Shown here: positions 27,010-37,007 of the stretch, piece after piece | Position numbering within the stretch: position 1 is the stretch's first letter | Layout of the letters: each line of letters begins with the position of its first letter | Source of the DNA: Sphingomonas sp. A2-49 | Lineage (GTDB): Bacteria > Pseudomonadota > Alphaproteobacteria > Sphingomonadales > Sphingomonadaceae | NCBI RefSeq assembly: GCF_025548555.1 | Contig: NZ_JAJLPA010000003.1 | Span: forward strand, 62,001-126,000 | Direction: 5' to 3' | DNA: 64,000 bases | Translations under genes and position numbers: made by a program | The notes under the pieces: model-generated | What the model was told of the DNA's origin: nothing | Database searches by the model: none | The model's input: the letters and a program-made list of their open reading frames with translations, nothing else

Positions 27010-28488
27010 CTACGCGTCCACGCGACGGCGGCTTGGTACAGCCGGATTATTGAATACCATATCGTCGTCCACCGACCCCAGTTTCAGCGAGACGACGTCG
27101 AGCGCGTAATTCTGGTTGAGTCGCCACGGCTTGCGTACGCCCTGCCGCGGCAGTCCGGGGAGCGCGCGCTGGATGTAGCCGGAGGTGAAGTTGACGAACG
27201 GCTCGGTCGCCATGCCCGAATCGCTGTTGTGCGGTGTCGCCTGACGCAGGCCGCGGCGCCGCATCGTGTTGAGCAGCCGGCAGACATAGGTCGCGACCAG
27301 ATCCGCCTTCAGCGTCCACGACGCGTTGGTGTAGCCGAACGTATAGGCCAGATTCGGGACGTCCGAAAACATCATCCCCTTGTATTGCAGGGCCTTGCCC
27401 AGATCGACCGGCGTGCCGTCGACGCGTAGCCGCACGCCGGCGAGCAATTGCAGCTCGAGGCCGGTCGCGGTGACGATGATGTCGGCGGGCAGGTCCTCCC
27501 CCGATTCGAGCCGGATGCCCGTTTCGGTGAAGCGCGCGATCCGATCGGTCACCACCGATGCATCGCCGCGCTTCAGGCTTTCGAACAGATCGGCGTCCGG
27601 GACGAGGCACAGCCGCTGGTCCCACGGATCGTAGCGCGGCGTGAAATGCGTATCGACGTCGTAGCCGGGGCCCAGATGGTCGCGGACCATCCCGATCAGC
27701 CGCGCCTTGAACTTGGCGGGGCTCCGGCGGGCGATCCGGTAGAACAGCATGCCGGTCAGGACGTTCTTCCACCGCGTGATGCCATACGCGGCCTTGCCGG
27801 GCAGCGCGCCGCGCAGCCAGTTCGCGACTTTGTCCTGCGACGGGCGCGAGACGACATAGGTCGGCGAGCGTTGCAGCATCGTGACGTGCGTGGCACGCTT
27901 CGCCAGTTCCGGCACGAGCGTGACCGCGGTCGCGCCGCTGCCGATCACGACGACGCGCTTGCCGTCATAGTCGAGGTCGTCGGGCCAGAGCTGCGGATGG
28001 ACGATCCGGCCCGCGAACCGCCCGGCGTCGGGGAAGTCGGGCGTGTGCCCGCCGGCATAATTGTAATAGCCCGAACACATGCAGAGGAAGTTGCAGGTGA
28101 AGACGAGCGGCTCGCCCACCGGCCCGGTCGCCTCGACCGTCCAGCGCGCGTCCGCCGTCGACCATGATGCAGCGGTGACGTGGTGGCCGAACCGGATGTG
28201 CCGGTCGATGCCATAGGTCCGCGCGGTGTCCTCGACATAGGCGCGGATCGAGGGGCCGTCGGCGATCGACTTGGCATCGGTCCAGGGATGGAAGGCGAAG
28301 CCGAGCGTGTGCATGTCGCTGTCGGATCGGATACCCGGATACCGAAACAGGTCCCAGGTCCCGCCCAGCGCGGCCCGCCCCTCGAGGATCGCATAGCTGC
28401 GGTCGGGACAGCGGGTTTGCAGGTGATATGCCTGTCCGATACCCGAAATGCCGGCGCCGACCACGATCACGTCCAGATGTTCGGCCAT
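27010..28488 (-). CDS. FAD-dependent Baeyer-Villiger-type monooxygenase
   Basis: The protein has 492 residues from the ATG at 28488, chosen for the GGAGGGG just upstream; an ATG at 28503 is also in frame. The FAD site is VIVVGAGISGIG and the NADPH site VVVIGSGATAV. The Baeyer-Villiger fingerprint FxGxxxHxxxWP is present as FAGRIVHPQLWP. It resembles EthA-like enzymes that oxidise ketones to esters or activate thioamides; the substrate is unknown. It lies 57 bases after tamB on the same strand. Confidence 0.88.
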   Translation of the reverse strand: MAEHLDVIVVGAGISGIGQAYHLQTRCPDRSYAILEGRAALGGTWDLFRYPGIRSDSDMHTLGFAFHPWTDAKSIADGPSIRAYVEDTARTYGIDRHIRFGHHVTAASWSTADARWTVEATGPVGEPLVFTCNFLCMCSGYYNYAGGHTPDFPDAGRFAGRIVHPQLWPDDLDYDGKRVVVIGSGATAVTLVPELAKRATHVTMLQRSPTYVVSRPSQDKVANWLRGALPGKAAYGITRWKNVLTGMLFYRIARRSPAKFKARLIGMVRDHLGPGYDVDTHFTPRYDPWDQRLCLVPDADLFESLKRGDASVVTDRIARFTETGIRLESGEDLPADIIVTATGLELQLLAGVRLRVDGTPVDLGKALQYKGMMFSDVPNLAYTFGYTNASWTLKADLVATYVCRLLNTMRRRGLRQATPHNSDSGMATEPFVNFTSGYIQRALPGLPRQGVRKPWRLNQNYALDVVSLKLGSVDDDMVFNNPAVPSRRRVDA

Positions 28489-28545
28489 CGGCCCCTCCGC
28501 CATACCCGTTTTTCGGTTTAGCAGAGGGGCCTATCGCAGAACGGC

Positions 28546-31500
28546 TCAATAGTCTTTCGAATATTTCAGCCTGGCGTCCGACCCGCCGGCCGATCCGGTC
28601 GACGTCAGCAGGCTGAGCGCCCGGGTCAGCGCGATCTCCAGCTGCGTCGCGGTAAAGCCGCGCGCGTCGGTGACGATCTCGACATAGATGTCGTCGGTCA
28701 GGTATTTGCCCGCCGCCAGGCTGGTGCCGCGGCCGCTCGCCTGATCCGCGCCCAATACGCGCAGCCGGTCGAACCCGGTCGCCGAGCGCAACTTGCCGAG
28801 CGGGTTGAGCCCGCCGCCGCCCGATCCCCGCAACGAGTTGAGCGCGCTCGCCAGCTGGATCGCCTCGGTCGCCGACAGGTTTTCGGGGTTGGTCCCGAAC
28901 AGCAGGCGGCTGAGCACCTCGTCCTGCGGCAATGCGGGGGTCGAGGTGAAGGCGATCTGCGGGCGCTGGCCCGTGCCGGTGATCGCGATCACCGCGGTGA
29001 TGCCATTGACCGTGGTCGATGCCTGGATGTTGATGTCGGGATCGGTCAGCTGGCCGCCGCGGAAGCGGATCGTACCGCGTGTCACCTCGAACCTTTTGCC
29101 CGCAAACGAATAGGTGCCGCGCACCAGGTCGAGCCCGCCGGTGATCGAGGGCGCCGCCGAGGTGCCGCCGATTTTCAGGTTCATCTCCCATTCCGATTCG
29201 AGCCCCATGCCCGACACGAACAGCTGGTTTTCGGCGCGGACGGTGAGGTCGAGCCGGATCAGGCTCACCGGCGCCGGCTTCGGCCGGTCGGTCGGGCGCG
29301 ACGTCACCAGCTGGCTCTTGCGGCGGACGCCGGTCAGTTCCGGCACCTCCGCCTGCCCCTGCCGGATGATCTGGTAGCGCGCTTCGGGGATGTTGAGGTT
29401 GCCCTGCAGCAGCCCGCCGTCACGTCCGTAGGTGAAGCGCACCGTGCCCGACGACGTCGCCGCCAACGCGTCGCTCTTGGCGAGCTGCGCCCGGTCGAGC
29501 GTCGCGCGCAGGTCGATCGGGAAACCGCTGTCGGCCGCCAGTCCGACGCTGCCCTGCGCCCGGACGCTGCCGTCGCCGGCGCGCGCCGTCAGGCCGGTGA
29601 GGTCGAGACGGTCGTTGGTGAAGCGCGCCGCGATCTTCATCTGCGACAGCCGCGTGCCGTAGGTTTCGTTGTCGTAGGTCAGGTTGTCGGCGCGGATCAG
29701 CCCGTTGAGCCGCGGCGCGGACACCCGGCCGGAGAAGTCGGCGGCAACCGCGATCGGCCCGGTCAGCTGCTGGCCGGGCAGCGCGGCGAGGCTGAAGAGC
29801 ACCGCAGACGGGCCGTTGTAGCGGATACCGCCCGACAGCGGGGCCTGCATCAGTCGCGTCGTCCACGATCCCGCACCCGGCGGCAGCGGACGCAGCGTCG
29901 CGAGCATGCGGCCCACGGTGGTCGGGCCGCGCTTGACCAGCGCCCGCGCCTCGCCACCATCGGGGACGAGGCGTCCGACGAACTGCACGTCGACGGGTTC
30001 GGACACCGCGGCGATGCCGGTGCGCTGGAAACCGGCGATCGCGATGCGCGCATCCGCCGCCGGAATGGCGCTGCCCTGCTGCCGATAGTCGAGGCTGCCG
30101 GTCACCGCGCCCGACAGGCCGAGATCGGGGACGAAGGCGGACAGCATCGACAGGTTGAGCCTGTCCAGCCGCGCCTGCGCCGCAGTGACGCCGCCGCCGA
30201 ACGAACCGGCGACCCGCGCCGAACCGGCGCCGTGACCCTGCCCGAAATCGATCCGCGTGGCGGCGAGGCGATAGGCGTTCGCCACCGTGGTGATGCGCGC
30301 CGGATTGACCGTGCGGAACGGGATGTTGTTCGCCTGGCCCTGCGCGGCGATCAGATAGCTGCCCGGCGATAGCTGCGCATTGATCGCGACGCGCAGCGGC
30401 ACGCCGCTCGATCCGGTGAGCAGCGCCTGCGCGGTGCCGCGCCCGCCGACATAGTTCACCTTGGCGCGCATCGCCTGCACGACGAACGCATTGTAGCGCG
30501 TGTCGGCGACCTGGACGTCGGCCACCACCTGCGGCGCCTTCGGGAACATGACGACGCTGGCATCGACGATCGCGCGCCCGATGGTGAAATCGGCATAGCC
30601 GGGGATCGTCGCGTTATAGGCGCGCGCGGTCACGTCGGCGCGCTGGTATCCCGCCTGGTTTGCGAGGCGGACATTGCCGGTGATGCCGCGACCGGCGAAT
30701 TGCAGCGCGCCCGCGAACGGCCCCGCCGGCGTCGCCGCGACCCGCCCGCGCCCGACGATGCCGGCGAAGACGATGCGGTTGACGTCCACGGTCAGCCGCG
30801 GGCTCGGCCGCACGAGCACGTCGGCGGTGAACGGCCCGTAGTCGGTGCCGCCGCTCGCGGTCACGGCATAGGCGCCGCCGCGCCCGACGACGCGCGCGTC
30901 GAGATCGACCAGGCCGATGCCGACTCCCGGCCGCGGCGCGCGCAGCACGACCACCGGGGCGGTGGCGCTGCCGGTGACGCGCGCGGACAACGGGCCATAT
31001 TGCGTCGAATAGGCCTCCGCATCGACCAGCACGCCGCCGGTCGCCGGATCGAACCGACCCGCGCCGCGGGTCACGCGGAACTGCGGCGCGGTCATGCGCA
31101 GGTTGCGGAAGGTGACGATGCCTTCGGGGCTATACGCGACGTCGCTGCGAACGATGGCGTTGCCGCCCAGGAATTCGCGCACGCCGCTGTTGAACAGCTG
31201 GCGGGTCTGCGCGACGACGCGCCCGGTGATGCCGAAGCCGCCGTTCGCCCCCGCGACCAGCTTGGCGTCGGTCGACAGGTCGAGGATGCCGATGCTGTCG
31301 AGGCGATAGTTGTTGACCCGTCCCTTCAGCGCGCCGGTATAGCGGCCGGTCTGCGTGTTGGCGACGACGATCGCGGTCGCATCGATGCTGTCCGACCGGA
31401 TCTTCAGATTGTCCGACAGGATGTTGGGCATCGATATCGCGAAATCGCCCTGGATGCGGACGTTGTTGGCGAGGCCGCCGACCGCGGCGTTGAGCCCGGT

Positions 31501-32793
31501 GACGCGCCGCGCCCGCGCGGTGACGGGCACCAGGATGCGGTCCGCGTTCACCCGCGCCAGCCCTTCGGCATAGACGTTTTCGATCGTGGTCGTGCCGAAA
31601 CCCAGCGCCGCGGCGTTGATCTTGTAGTCGACCGTCGGCGTCGCGAATGCGCCGTCGAGCACCACGCGCGCCATGACGTCGCGACCGCGCAGGTTGGGCG
31701 CGATCGCGCCAGGAGTCAGCAGCCGCGCATTGACCGCGAAATTGCCGAACCGGCTGTTGGCGAGGTCGAGCAGGCCACCCGCGTCGACCGCCAGCGCGTC
31801 GGATTTCAAGGTCATCCGCGTATCCGCCTTGCGGTCGTTCAGCGTCGTGTCGATCGCGACGTCGAGCCGCGGGGCGGTGAGCCGTTCGACGGGCCCCTGG
31901 AGATAGAGTCCCGGCCTGGTGAAGCCGCGTAGTTCGATATGACCGCTGCGCGCATTCACGTTGAGGTCGGCAAGCTGACCGCCCCCGAGCGTCGCGCGGG
32001 CGCGGCCCTGCCACGCCTGCCAGCTGCCGCGCCCGTCCACCGTCGCGGTCAGCGGCGCCTTCAGCGACCCCATCGTGGCGACGACGCCGCCGACGGGCGC
32101 ATCGAGCTTCAGGTCGACGTCGAGCTTGTTCCGCTCCGGCACGGCGTCGAGCTTCAGGTGCAGCGTATCGCCCCCGGCGACGCCGGGACCGCGCAGGGCG
32201 GCGGCGTCGGTGACGAGCTGCGCGCGGCGATCCGCGATGTGGACCGCGCCGTCGAGCCGGACGATATGGGTCTGGCCGGTGACCGGCTTCGCGATGACGA
32301 GCCGGCCGACGTGCAGCCGGTTCACGTCGATGTCGAGATCGGGGAGCAGCGGCGCGTTCGCGTCGGTCGGCGGGGTCGGCTTGAGTTCGGGCCGGCGCGC
32401 GAGCGTCACCAGGTCGGTGGACAGCGACCGGACGTCGACATGGTTGCTGGCGAAGGCGAACGGGCGCCAGTCGACCGCGAGCCGCGGGCTGGTGAGGAAC
32501 ACGCCCCTGGGATCGGCGACGCGGACGTCGGACAGCACCATCCGGCCATACAGCGATCCGTCGATCCGCCCGACCTTGATGTTGAGTCCCGACGCCGTCG
32601 TGTAGCCGCCGATGCGGTTGGCGACGAAGCGGCGGCCGGGATCGGTGTTGATGCCCAGCACGACGATGCCGACGAGCAGGACGAGCGCGAGCAACAGGAC
32701 GAGCAGCCATTTGAGAATGCGTTGCCACAGCGGACGCCGCGGCGTCGGCGCGACGGACGGGGTCGGTTCGGTCGCGGCCATGTCCTGCGTCAT
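28546..32793 (-). CDS. tamB: TamB, translocation and assembly module
   Basis: The 1415-residue protein has one N-terminal transmembrane helix (LLVLLLALVLLVGIVVLG near 30-47) and then a very long beta-rich region, as in the TamB/AsmA-like family. The C-terminal DUF490 region has DEVLSRLLFGTNPENLSATE. TamB bridges inner membrane and TamA, and assists outer-membrane protein or phospholipid transport. Its start codon shares a base with the tamA stop codon, so the two are translationally coupled. Confidence 0.93.
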   Translation of the reverse strand: MTQDMAATEPTPSVAPTPRRPLWQRILKWLLVLLLALVLLVGIVVLGINTDPGRRFVANRIGGYTTASGLNIKVGRIDGSLYGRMVLSDVRVADPRGVFLTSPRLAVDWRPFAFASNHVDVRSLSTDLVTLARRPELKPTPPTDANAPLLPDLDIDVNRLHVGRLVIAKPVTGQTHIVRLDGAVHIADRRAQLVTDAAALRGPGVAGGDTLHLKLDAVPERNKLDVDLKLDAPVGGVVATMGSLKAPLTATVDGRGSWQAWQGRARATLGGGQLADLNVNARSGHIELRGFTRPGLYLQGPVERLTAPRLDVAIDTTLNDRKADTRMTLKSDALAVDAGGLLDLANSRFGNFAVNARLLTPGAIAPNLRGRDVMARVVLDGAFATPTVDYKINAAALGFGTTTIENVYAEGLARVNADRILVPVTARARRVTGLNAAVGGLANNVRIQGDFAISMPNILSDNLKIRSDSIDATAIVVANTQTGRYTGALKGRVNNYRLDSIGILDLSTDAKLVAGANGGFGITGRVVAQTRQLFNSGVREFLGGNAIVRSDVAYSPEGIVTFRNLRMTAPQFRVTRGAGRFDPATGGVLVDAEAYSTQYGPLSARVTGSATAPVVVLRAPRPGVGIGLVDLDARVVGRGGAYAVTASGGTDYGPFTADVLVRPSPRLTVDVNRIVFAGIVGRGRVAATPAGPFAGALQFAGRGITGNVRLANQAGYQRADVTARAYNATIPGYADFTIGRAIVDASVVMFPKAPQVVADVQVADTRYNAFVVQAMRAKVNYVGGRGTAQALLTGSSGVPLRVAINAQLSPGSYLIAAQGQANNIPFRTVNPARITTVANAYRLAATRIDFGQGHGAGSARVAGSFGGGVTAAQARLDRLNLSMLSAFVPDLGLSGAVTGSLDYRQQGSAIPAADARIAIAGFQRTGIAAVSEPVDVQFVGRLVPDGGEARALVKRGPTTVGRMLATLRPLPPGAGSWTTRLMQAPLSGGIRYNGPSAVLFSLAALPGQQLTGPIAVAADFSGRVSAPRLNGLIRADNLTYDNETYGTRLSQMKIAARFTNDRLDLTGLTARAGDGSVRAQGSVGLAADSGFPIDLRATLDRAQLAKSDALAATSSGTVRFTYGRDGGLLQGNLNIPEARYQIIRQGQAEVPELTGVRRKSQLVTSRPTDRPKPAPVSLIRLDLTVRAENQLFVSGMGLESEWEMNLKIGGTSAAPSITGGLDLVRGTYSFAGKRFEVTRGTIRFRGGQLTDPDINIQASTTVNGITAVIAITGTGQRPQIAFTSTPALPQDEVLSRLLFGTNPENLSATEAIQLASALNSLRGSGGGGLNPLGKLRSATGFDRLRVLGADQASGRGTSLAAGKYLTDDIYVEIVTDARGFTATQLEIALTRALSLLTSTGSAGGSDARLKYSKDY

Positions 32794-35012
32794 CAGAAGG
32801 CCTGCCCGATCGAGATATACAGCGCGACCTTGCCGTCGCCCGGCCGCGGGTTGAGCGGCGTCGCCACGTCGATCCGCATCGGCCCGAAATTGGTGTAGAA
32901 GCGGCCGCCGATGCCGGCGCCCATCTTCAGGTCCGATCCCTTGGGTAGGCTCGATTCATAGCTGTTGCCGGCATCGAGGAAGGGCACGATGCCGAAATTG
33001 CCGAACCGATAGCGAGCCTCCAGCGCGAATTCGTTGAGGCTGCGGCCACCGACCGGATTGCCCTGCGGATCGAACGGCCCGAGCCGCTGGAAACCGTAGC
33101 CGCGCACCGATCCGCCGCCACCACCGTAATAGCGGCGCGACGGCGCGAGGTCGTCGCGCGCGATCCCCTGGATCGATCCGGCGCGCGCGCGCCCCGCGAT
33201 CACCAGGCTGGGCGAGACGGGATAGTAATAGGTCGCCTCGATCATCGTGCGGACATAGGGCTTGAAGCCGCCGCTCACCGATCCTTCGGGGCTGAGGTTC
33301 AGGCGCAGGCGATAGCCGCGCGTCGGATTGAGCAGGCTGTCGGAGGTATCCCACTGGACCTGGCCGGGCAGCGCCGCGATGCCATAGGTCCGTCGGACGC
33401 TCTCGCCGCGCCCGAAGTCGTAGACGCTCTCGTTCGTACCGACCAGCTCGCCACCGTAATAATAGGTGAAGCGCTTTTGCCAGATGGGGGTCGAATCGTA
33501 GCTCCAGCGCGCCGACAGCGTGCCGGTGAAGGCGTCGAACGCATCGTAATTGCTGTGATTGGCGCTGGCGAGCGCGGTGAAGGTCCGGTCGCGGCGGCCC
33601 GCATTCGAGCGGCGGAACGTGCCCGATATCCCCTGCTCCTGCGTGCCCGCCACGATCGTGCCGATCAGCGCGCCTTCCGGCGGAAACAGGTTGCGGTGCG
33701 TCCAGCTGCCCTCCGCCTTGAAGCCCTGTCCGGTCGAATAGCCCGCGCTCCCGGCGAGGCTGCGCGCCGGCCCCTTGGTCTGGCGCACGAGCAGGTCGAC
33801 CGCCTCCGTCCCGTCGGGATTGGTGCGGCCGGTGCGCTGCGGCTCGACCGCGACGCTGGAGAACAGGCCGGTGGCGACCAGCGCGTCGCGCAGATCGTCG
33901 GTCTTGCGGCTGTCGTACAGGTCGCCGTCGTCGAACCGCGGGAAGACGTTGAGATGGTCGATCCCGAACACCGGATCGCCGGTGGTGACGAGATTGCCGA
34001 AGCGCGATCGCGGACCGGTATCGACGGGCAGCGTATAGGCGCCGGTCGCCTTGGCCGATTGGTCGTCGAGCAGGATGTCGCGCTCGCCGACCTTGACGAA
34101 GGGATAGCCCTGTTGCGGCAGCACGAGGCTGACGTTCGCCTCCGCCCCCTGGATCCGCGCCGCCTCGATCGGATCGCCGACGCGCAGCGGCAGGTTGCGG
34201 GTGAGCAGGTCGGGCGGGGTCACCGCGGGCGCGTCGATCGTCACCGACGACAGCGTGTAGAGGCGCCCCGGGGTCGCGGTCACCGTCGCCAGCAACCTGC
34301 CCGGGCGGGTCGCATCGGACGCATCGGGCACGGTCTCGATCAGCGAGATGGCGGTGCCGTCATAATAGCCGAGCGACTTCATCAGCCGTACCGCCAACGC
34401 CTCGTCCTCGCGCGCGCGCGCCGCGACCTGCGTCGCGTTGGCGGCCTTGCCCTTGCCCTCCTCCAGCGCCGACAGCGCCTTGAACTGGCCGGCCAGGTCG
34501 AGCTTCTCCAGCCCCTTCAGCCGGGTGACGTAGCGGATCTGCGGCGCGTCCTTGTCCTTGACGTCCGCCGCGGTCTGCAACGGCGTGGTGTCGAAGCCGG
34601 TGAGTGGCGGGAGCGGCTGCGCGAGTTCCGCGCTTTCGGGGGCCGCCGCCGGGAGCGTGCCGTCCGGGTTGACCAGCGGCGGCGCGGCGGCCTGCGATGC
34701 CGGCGGCGTGGCGGCGGGTGACGTGGTCGCGGGGGAGGCGGCGGCGGGCATCGGTTCGAGCGGCGCGTTGATGTCGCCGCTCAGCGGCGGCAGCGCTGCG
34801 TCGAATTCGGCGTCGGGGACGATCGGGGCGTTGCCGTCAGCGCCCGCGGCGCCGGCCTGCGGGTCGGACGCCGGCGCTGCCCGTTCGGCTGGTTTGGGGG
34901 CATCGGGACCGCGTGCGGGGGCGACGCCCTGCTGCTGATTGAACTGCCCGGCCGCCGGCGACGCCACGAGAGCGAGCGCGAGCCAGTGATGTCGTCCGGT
35001 AGGTACTCGCAC
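32793..35012 (-). CDS. tamA: TamA, Omp85-family outer-membrane assembly protein
   Basis: A GTG start at 35012 gives 739 residues with a signal peptide (WLALALVASPAAGQ). A proline- and alanine-rich segment of about 130 residues precedes the POTRA region (LYTLSSVTIDAP, RFGNLVTTGDP). The C-terminal barrel includes GGGGSVRGYGFQRLGP, the conserved VRGY/F loop of Omp85 proteins, and ends in Phe. It pairs with TamB downstream. The long Pro/Ala-rich N-terminal insert is more than E. coli TamA has. Confidence 0.93.
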   Translation of the reverse strand: MRVPTGRHHWLALALVASPAAGQFNQQQGVAPARGPDAPKPAERAAPASDPQAGAAGADGNAPIVPDAEFDAALPPLSGDINAPLEPMPAAASPATTSPAATPPASQAAAPPLVNPDGTLPAAAPESAELAQPLPPLTGFDTTPLQTAADVKDKDAPQIRYVTRLKGLEKLDLAGQFKALSALEEGKGKAANATQVAARAREDEALAVRLMKSLGYYDGTAISLIETVPDASDATRPGRLLATVTATPGRLYTLSSVTIDAPAVTPPDLLTRNLPLRVGDPIEAARIQGAEANVSLVLPQQGYPFVKVGERDILLDDQSAKATGAYTLPVDTGPRSRFGNLVTTGDPVFGIDHLNVFPRFDDGDLYDSRKTDDLRDALVATGLFSSVAVEPQRTGRTNPDGTEAVDLLVRQTKGPARSLAGSAGYSTGQGFKAEGSWTHRNLFPPEGALIGTIVAGTQEQGISGTFRRSNAGRRDRTFTALASANHSNYDAFDAFTGTLSARWSYDSTPIWQKRFTYYYGGELVGTNESVYDFGRGESVRRTYGIAALPGQVQWDTSDSLLNPTRGYRLRLNLSPEGSVSGGFKPYVRTMIEATYYYPVSPSLVIAGRARAGSIQGIARDDLAPSRRYYGGGGGSVRGYGFQRLGPFDPQGNPVGGRSLNEFALEARYRFGNFGIVPFLDAGNSYESSLPKGSDLKMGAGIGGRFYTNFGPMRIDVATPLNPRPGDGKVALYISIGQAF

Positions 35013-35160
35013 GCGTGTTCGTTCCCCTTTGCGAGAGCGTTCGCGTTCGAATCCACCCCCAAGCTTCCCTATAACGCCGTCGGCTCGTCTTGGTTGCGGT
35101 GCAGCGTACGTTTATCCGACGCTTCCAGCGGTAATGATATTGGAATCAATGGGTTACCGG

Positions 35161-36576
35161 TCATTCCTTGATCTGGCGACGAACCGACGCGGCCAAGGCA
35201 CGACCGTATGGCGGCTTCAGTCCTGCGAGTTTCGCAACGTCGATCCGCGCCTGTTTGAACACGGCTTTGGCGTGACTAAACGTCCGGAAGCCATCGATGC
35301 CGTGATAGCTGCCCATCCCCGACGGTCCGACGCCGCCGAACGGCAGGTCCTCCATCGAGACGTGAAAGACGACGTCGTCCAGCGTCACGCCACCCGACAC
35401 CGTCCGGTCGAGCACCCGCCGCCGCTCGCCCGCGTCGCGGCCGAAGTAATAGAGGCCGAGCGGGCGTGGCCCGCGGTTGACCCGCGCGATCGCCGCGTCG
35501 ATGCCCTCGTAGCGGACGATCGGCAGGATCGGGCCGAATATCTCTTCCTGCATCAGCGTCATGTCGTCGGTGACGTCGCGGACGATGTGCAGCGGCATCT
35601 TGCGGCTGTTCGACGCGCCGAAATCCTCGTTCGCCGGATTCACCGTCTCGATCCGCGCACCCTTGCCGCGCGCGTCGTCGAGCCAGTCGGTCAGGCGGCG
35701 GTGATGGCGGTCGTTGATGACCGAGGTATAGTCGGGGTTGGCGAGCAGCGTCGGGTACATCGCGGTCGCCGCGGCCGTCAGACCGTCGACCAGCGCCTGT
35801 TCCTGCGCCGCGGGCACCAGCACGTAATCGGGCGCGAGGCAGATCTGGCCCGCGTTCAGCATCTTGCCGATCGCGATCCGTTCGCTCGCCTGTGCGATGT
35901 CGGCGTGCGTGCCGACGATCGCCGGGCTCTTGCCGCCCAGTTCCAGCGTCACCGGCGTCAGGTTGTCGGCAGCGGCGTGCAGGATATGGCGGCCGATCCC
36001 GGTCGCACCGGTGAATAGCAGATGGTCGAACGGCAGCGCCGCGAACGCCTGCCCCACCTCCGGCCCGCCCGATACGAACGACAGTTCGTCCGCCGCGAAA
36101 TAGTCGCCGGCCACCGCCTCAAACACGGCGGCGGTCGCCGGGGTGAACTCGCTGGTCTTGACCATCACCCGGTTGCCCGCGGCGAAGGCGCCCGCGACCG
36201 GCCCCATCACCAGGTTCACGGGGAAATTCCACGGCGCGATCACGCCCACGACCCCCTTGGGCTGATACTCCACCCAGCCGCGCGCACCGAGCAGGCCGAG
36301 CGGGAACTGCACCGCCCGCCGCTCGCGCGCCGCCCATCGCTCGACATGCTTCAGCGCATGCGTGATCGGCGCGATCGAGCCGGCGATGTCGGTCAGCATC
36401 GACTGGTCGCGGCTGCGGTGCCCGAAATCCTCCGACAGCGAGTCGCAGAAGCGGCCGGCATGGTCGCGGATCATCGCCGCGGCGCGCGTCAGCCGGTCCT
36501 TGCGTGCGGCGATCGTCACCGGCAGCTCCGCCATCGCCGCGGCGCGCTGCGCGGCGAGCAGCGCCGCGATCGTCAT
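35161..36576 (-). CDS. Coniferyl-aldehyde-dehydrogenase-like ALDH
   Basis: The 471-residue protein starts at the ATG at 36576; this ATGA overlaps the preceding gene. It is an NAD(P)-dependent aldehyde dehydrogenase with APWNFPVNLVMGP, catalytic Glu in LELGGKSPAIVG and catalytic Cys in NAGQICLAPDYV. The short length and the HVSMEDLPFGGVGPSGMG end are typical of the coniferyl aldehyde dehydrogenase group. True substrate could be any aromatic or long-chain aldehyde. Its translational coupling to a prepilin-peptidase operon is odd. Confidence 0.9.
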   Translation of the reverse strand: MTIAALLAAQRAAAMAELPVTIAARKDRLTRAAAMIRDHAGRFCDSLSEDFGHRSRDQSMLTDIAGSIAPITHALKHVERWAARERRAVQFPLGLLGARGWVEYQPKGVVGVIAPWNFPVNLVMGPVAGAFAAGNRVMVKTSEFTPATAAVFEAVAGDYFAADELSFVSGGPEVGQAFAALPFDHLLFTGATGIGRHILHAAADNLTPVTLELGGKSPAIVGTHADIAQASERIAIGKMLNAGQICLAPDYVLVPAAQEQALVDGLTAAATAMYPTLLANPDYTSVINDRHHRRLTDWLDDARGKGARIETVNPANEDFGASNSRKMPLHIVRDVTDDMTLMQEEIFGPILPIVRYEGIDAAIARVNRGPRPLGLYYFGRDAGERRRVLDRTVSGGVTLDDVVFHVSMEDLPFGGVGPSGMGSYHGIDGFRTFSHAKAVFKQARIDVAKLAGLKPPYGRALAASVRRQIKE

Positions 36577-37007
36577 GCGCGGCAGCCGATCAGGCCGGCG
36601 ACCGGGACGACGATCCCGTCCTGCCCCGGCCGATCGATCTGCAGCGACCCCGCCGGCACCTTCGCCCCGGCGGTGAGCGCCTCCTGCTGGACGATCTCCA
36701 TCGTCAGCCGGGCGGTGACGTCGCCGCCGCGATATTCGGCTTGGTCGGCGAAACCGAGCTTGCCGGCGCCTTCGCCGGCGCTGCGCGTCAGGTCCAGCGT
36801 CCGGCCGCCGAGCGACACGCGGATCGTGGCGGGATCGGCGGTCGCCATCGCGACGAGCTGACGATCCGCGACGCTCCACAGATACGCGGCGCAGCCCTTG
36901 GCGGGCAGCCGCTGTTCGCCGATCGGGCCGAGCGTGACGGCGGCGGCGGGCGGGGGCGGCGCGGCTTGCGCGGCCTGGACCAGTGCGGCGAACAGCAGAG
37001 CGATCAT
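36573..37007 (-). CDS. Secreted protein of unknown function
   Basis: The 144-residue product has a short signal peptide (MIALLFAALVQAAQA). The mature part has two Cys (KGCAAYLWS near the start and LIGCRA at the end) that could form a disulfide joining the termini of a beta-rich domain. I do not recognise a family. Its start overlaps the prepilin-peptidase stop and its stop overlaps the ALDH start, both by 4 bases, so it is translated as part of that run. Confidence 0.7.
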   Translation of the reverse strand: MIALLFAALVQAAQAAPPPPAAAVTLGPIGEQRLPAKGCAAYLWSVADRQLVAMATADPATIRVSLGGRTLDLTRSAGEGAGKLGFADQAEYRGGDVTARLTMEIVQQEALTAGAKVPAGSLQIDRPGQDGIVVPVAGLIGCRA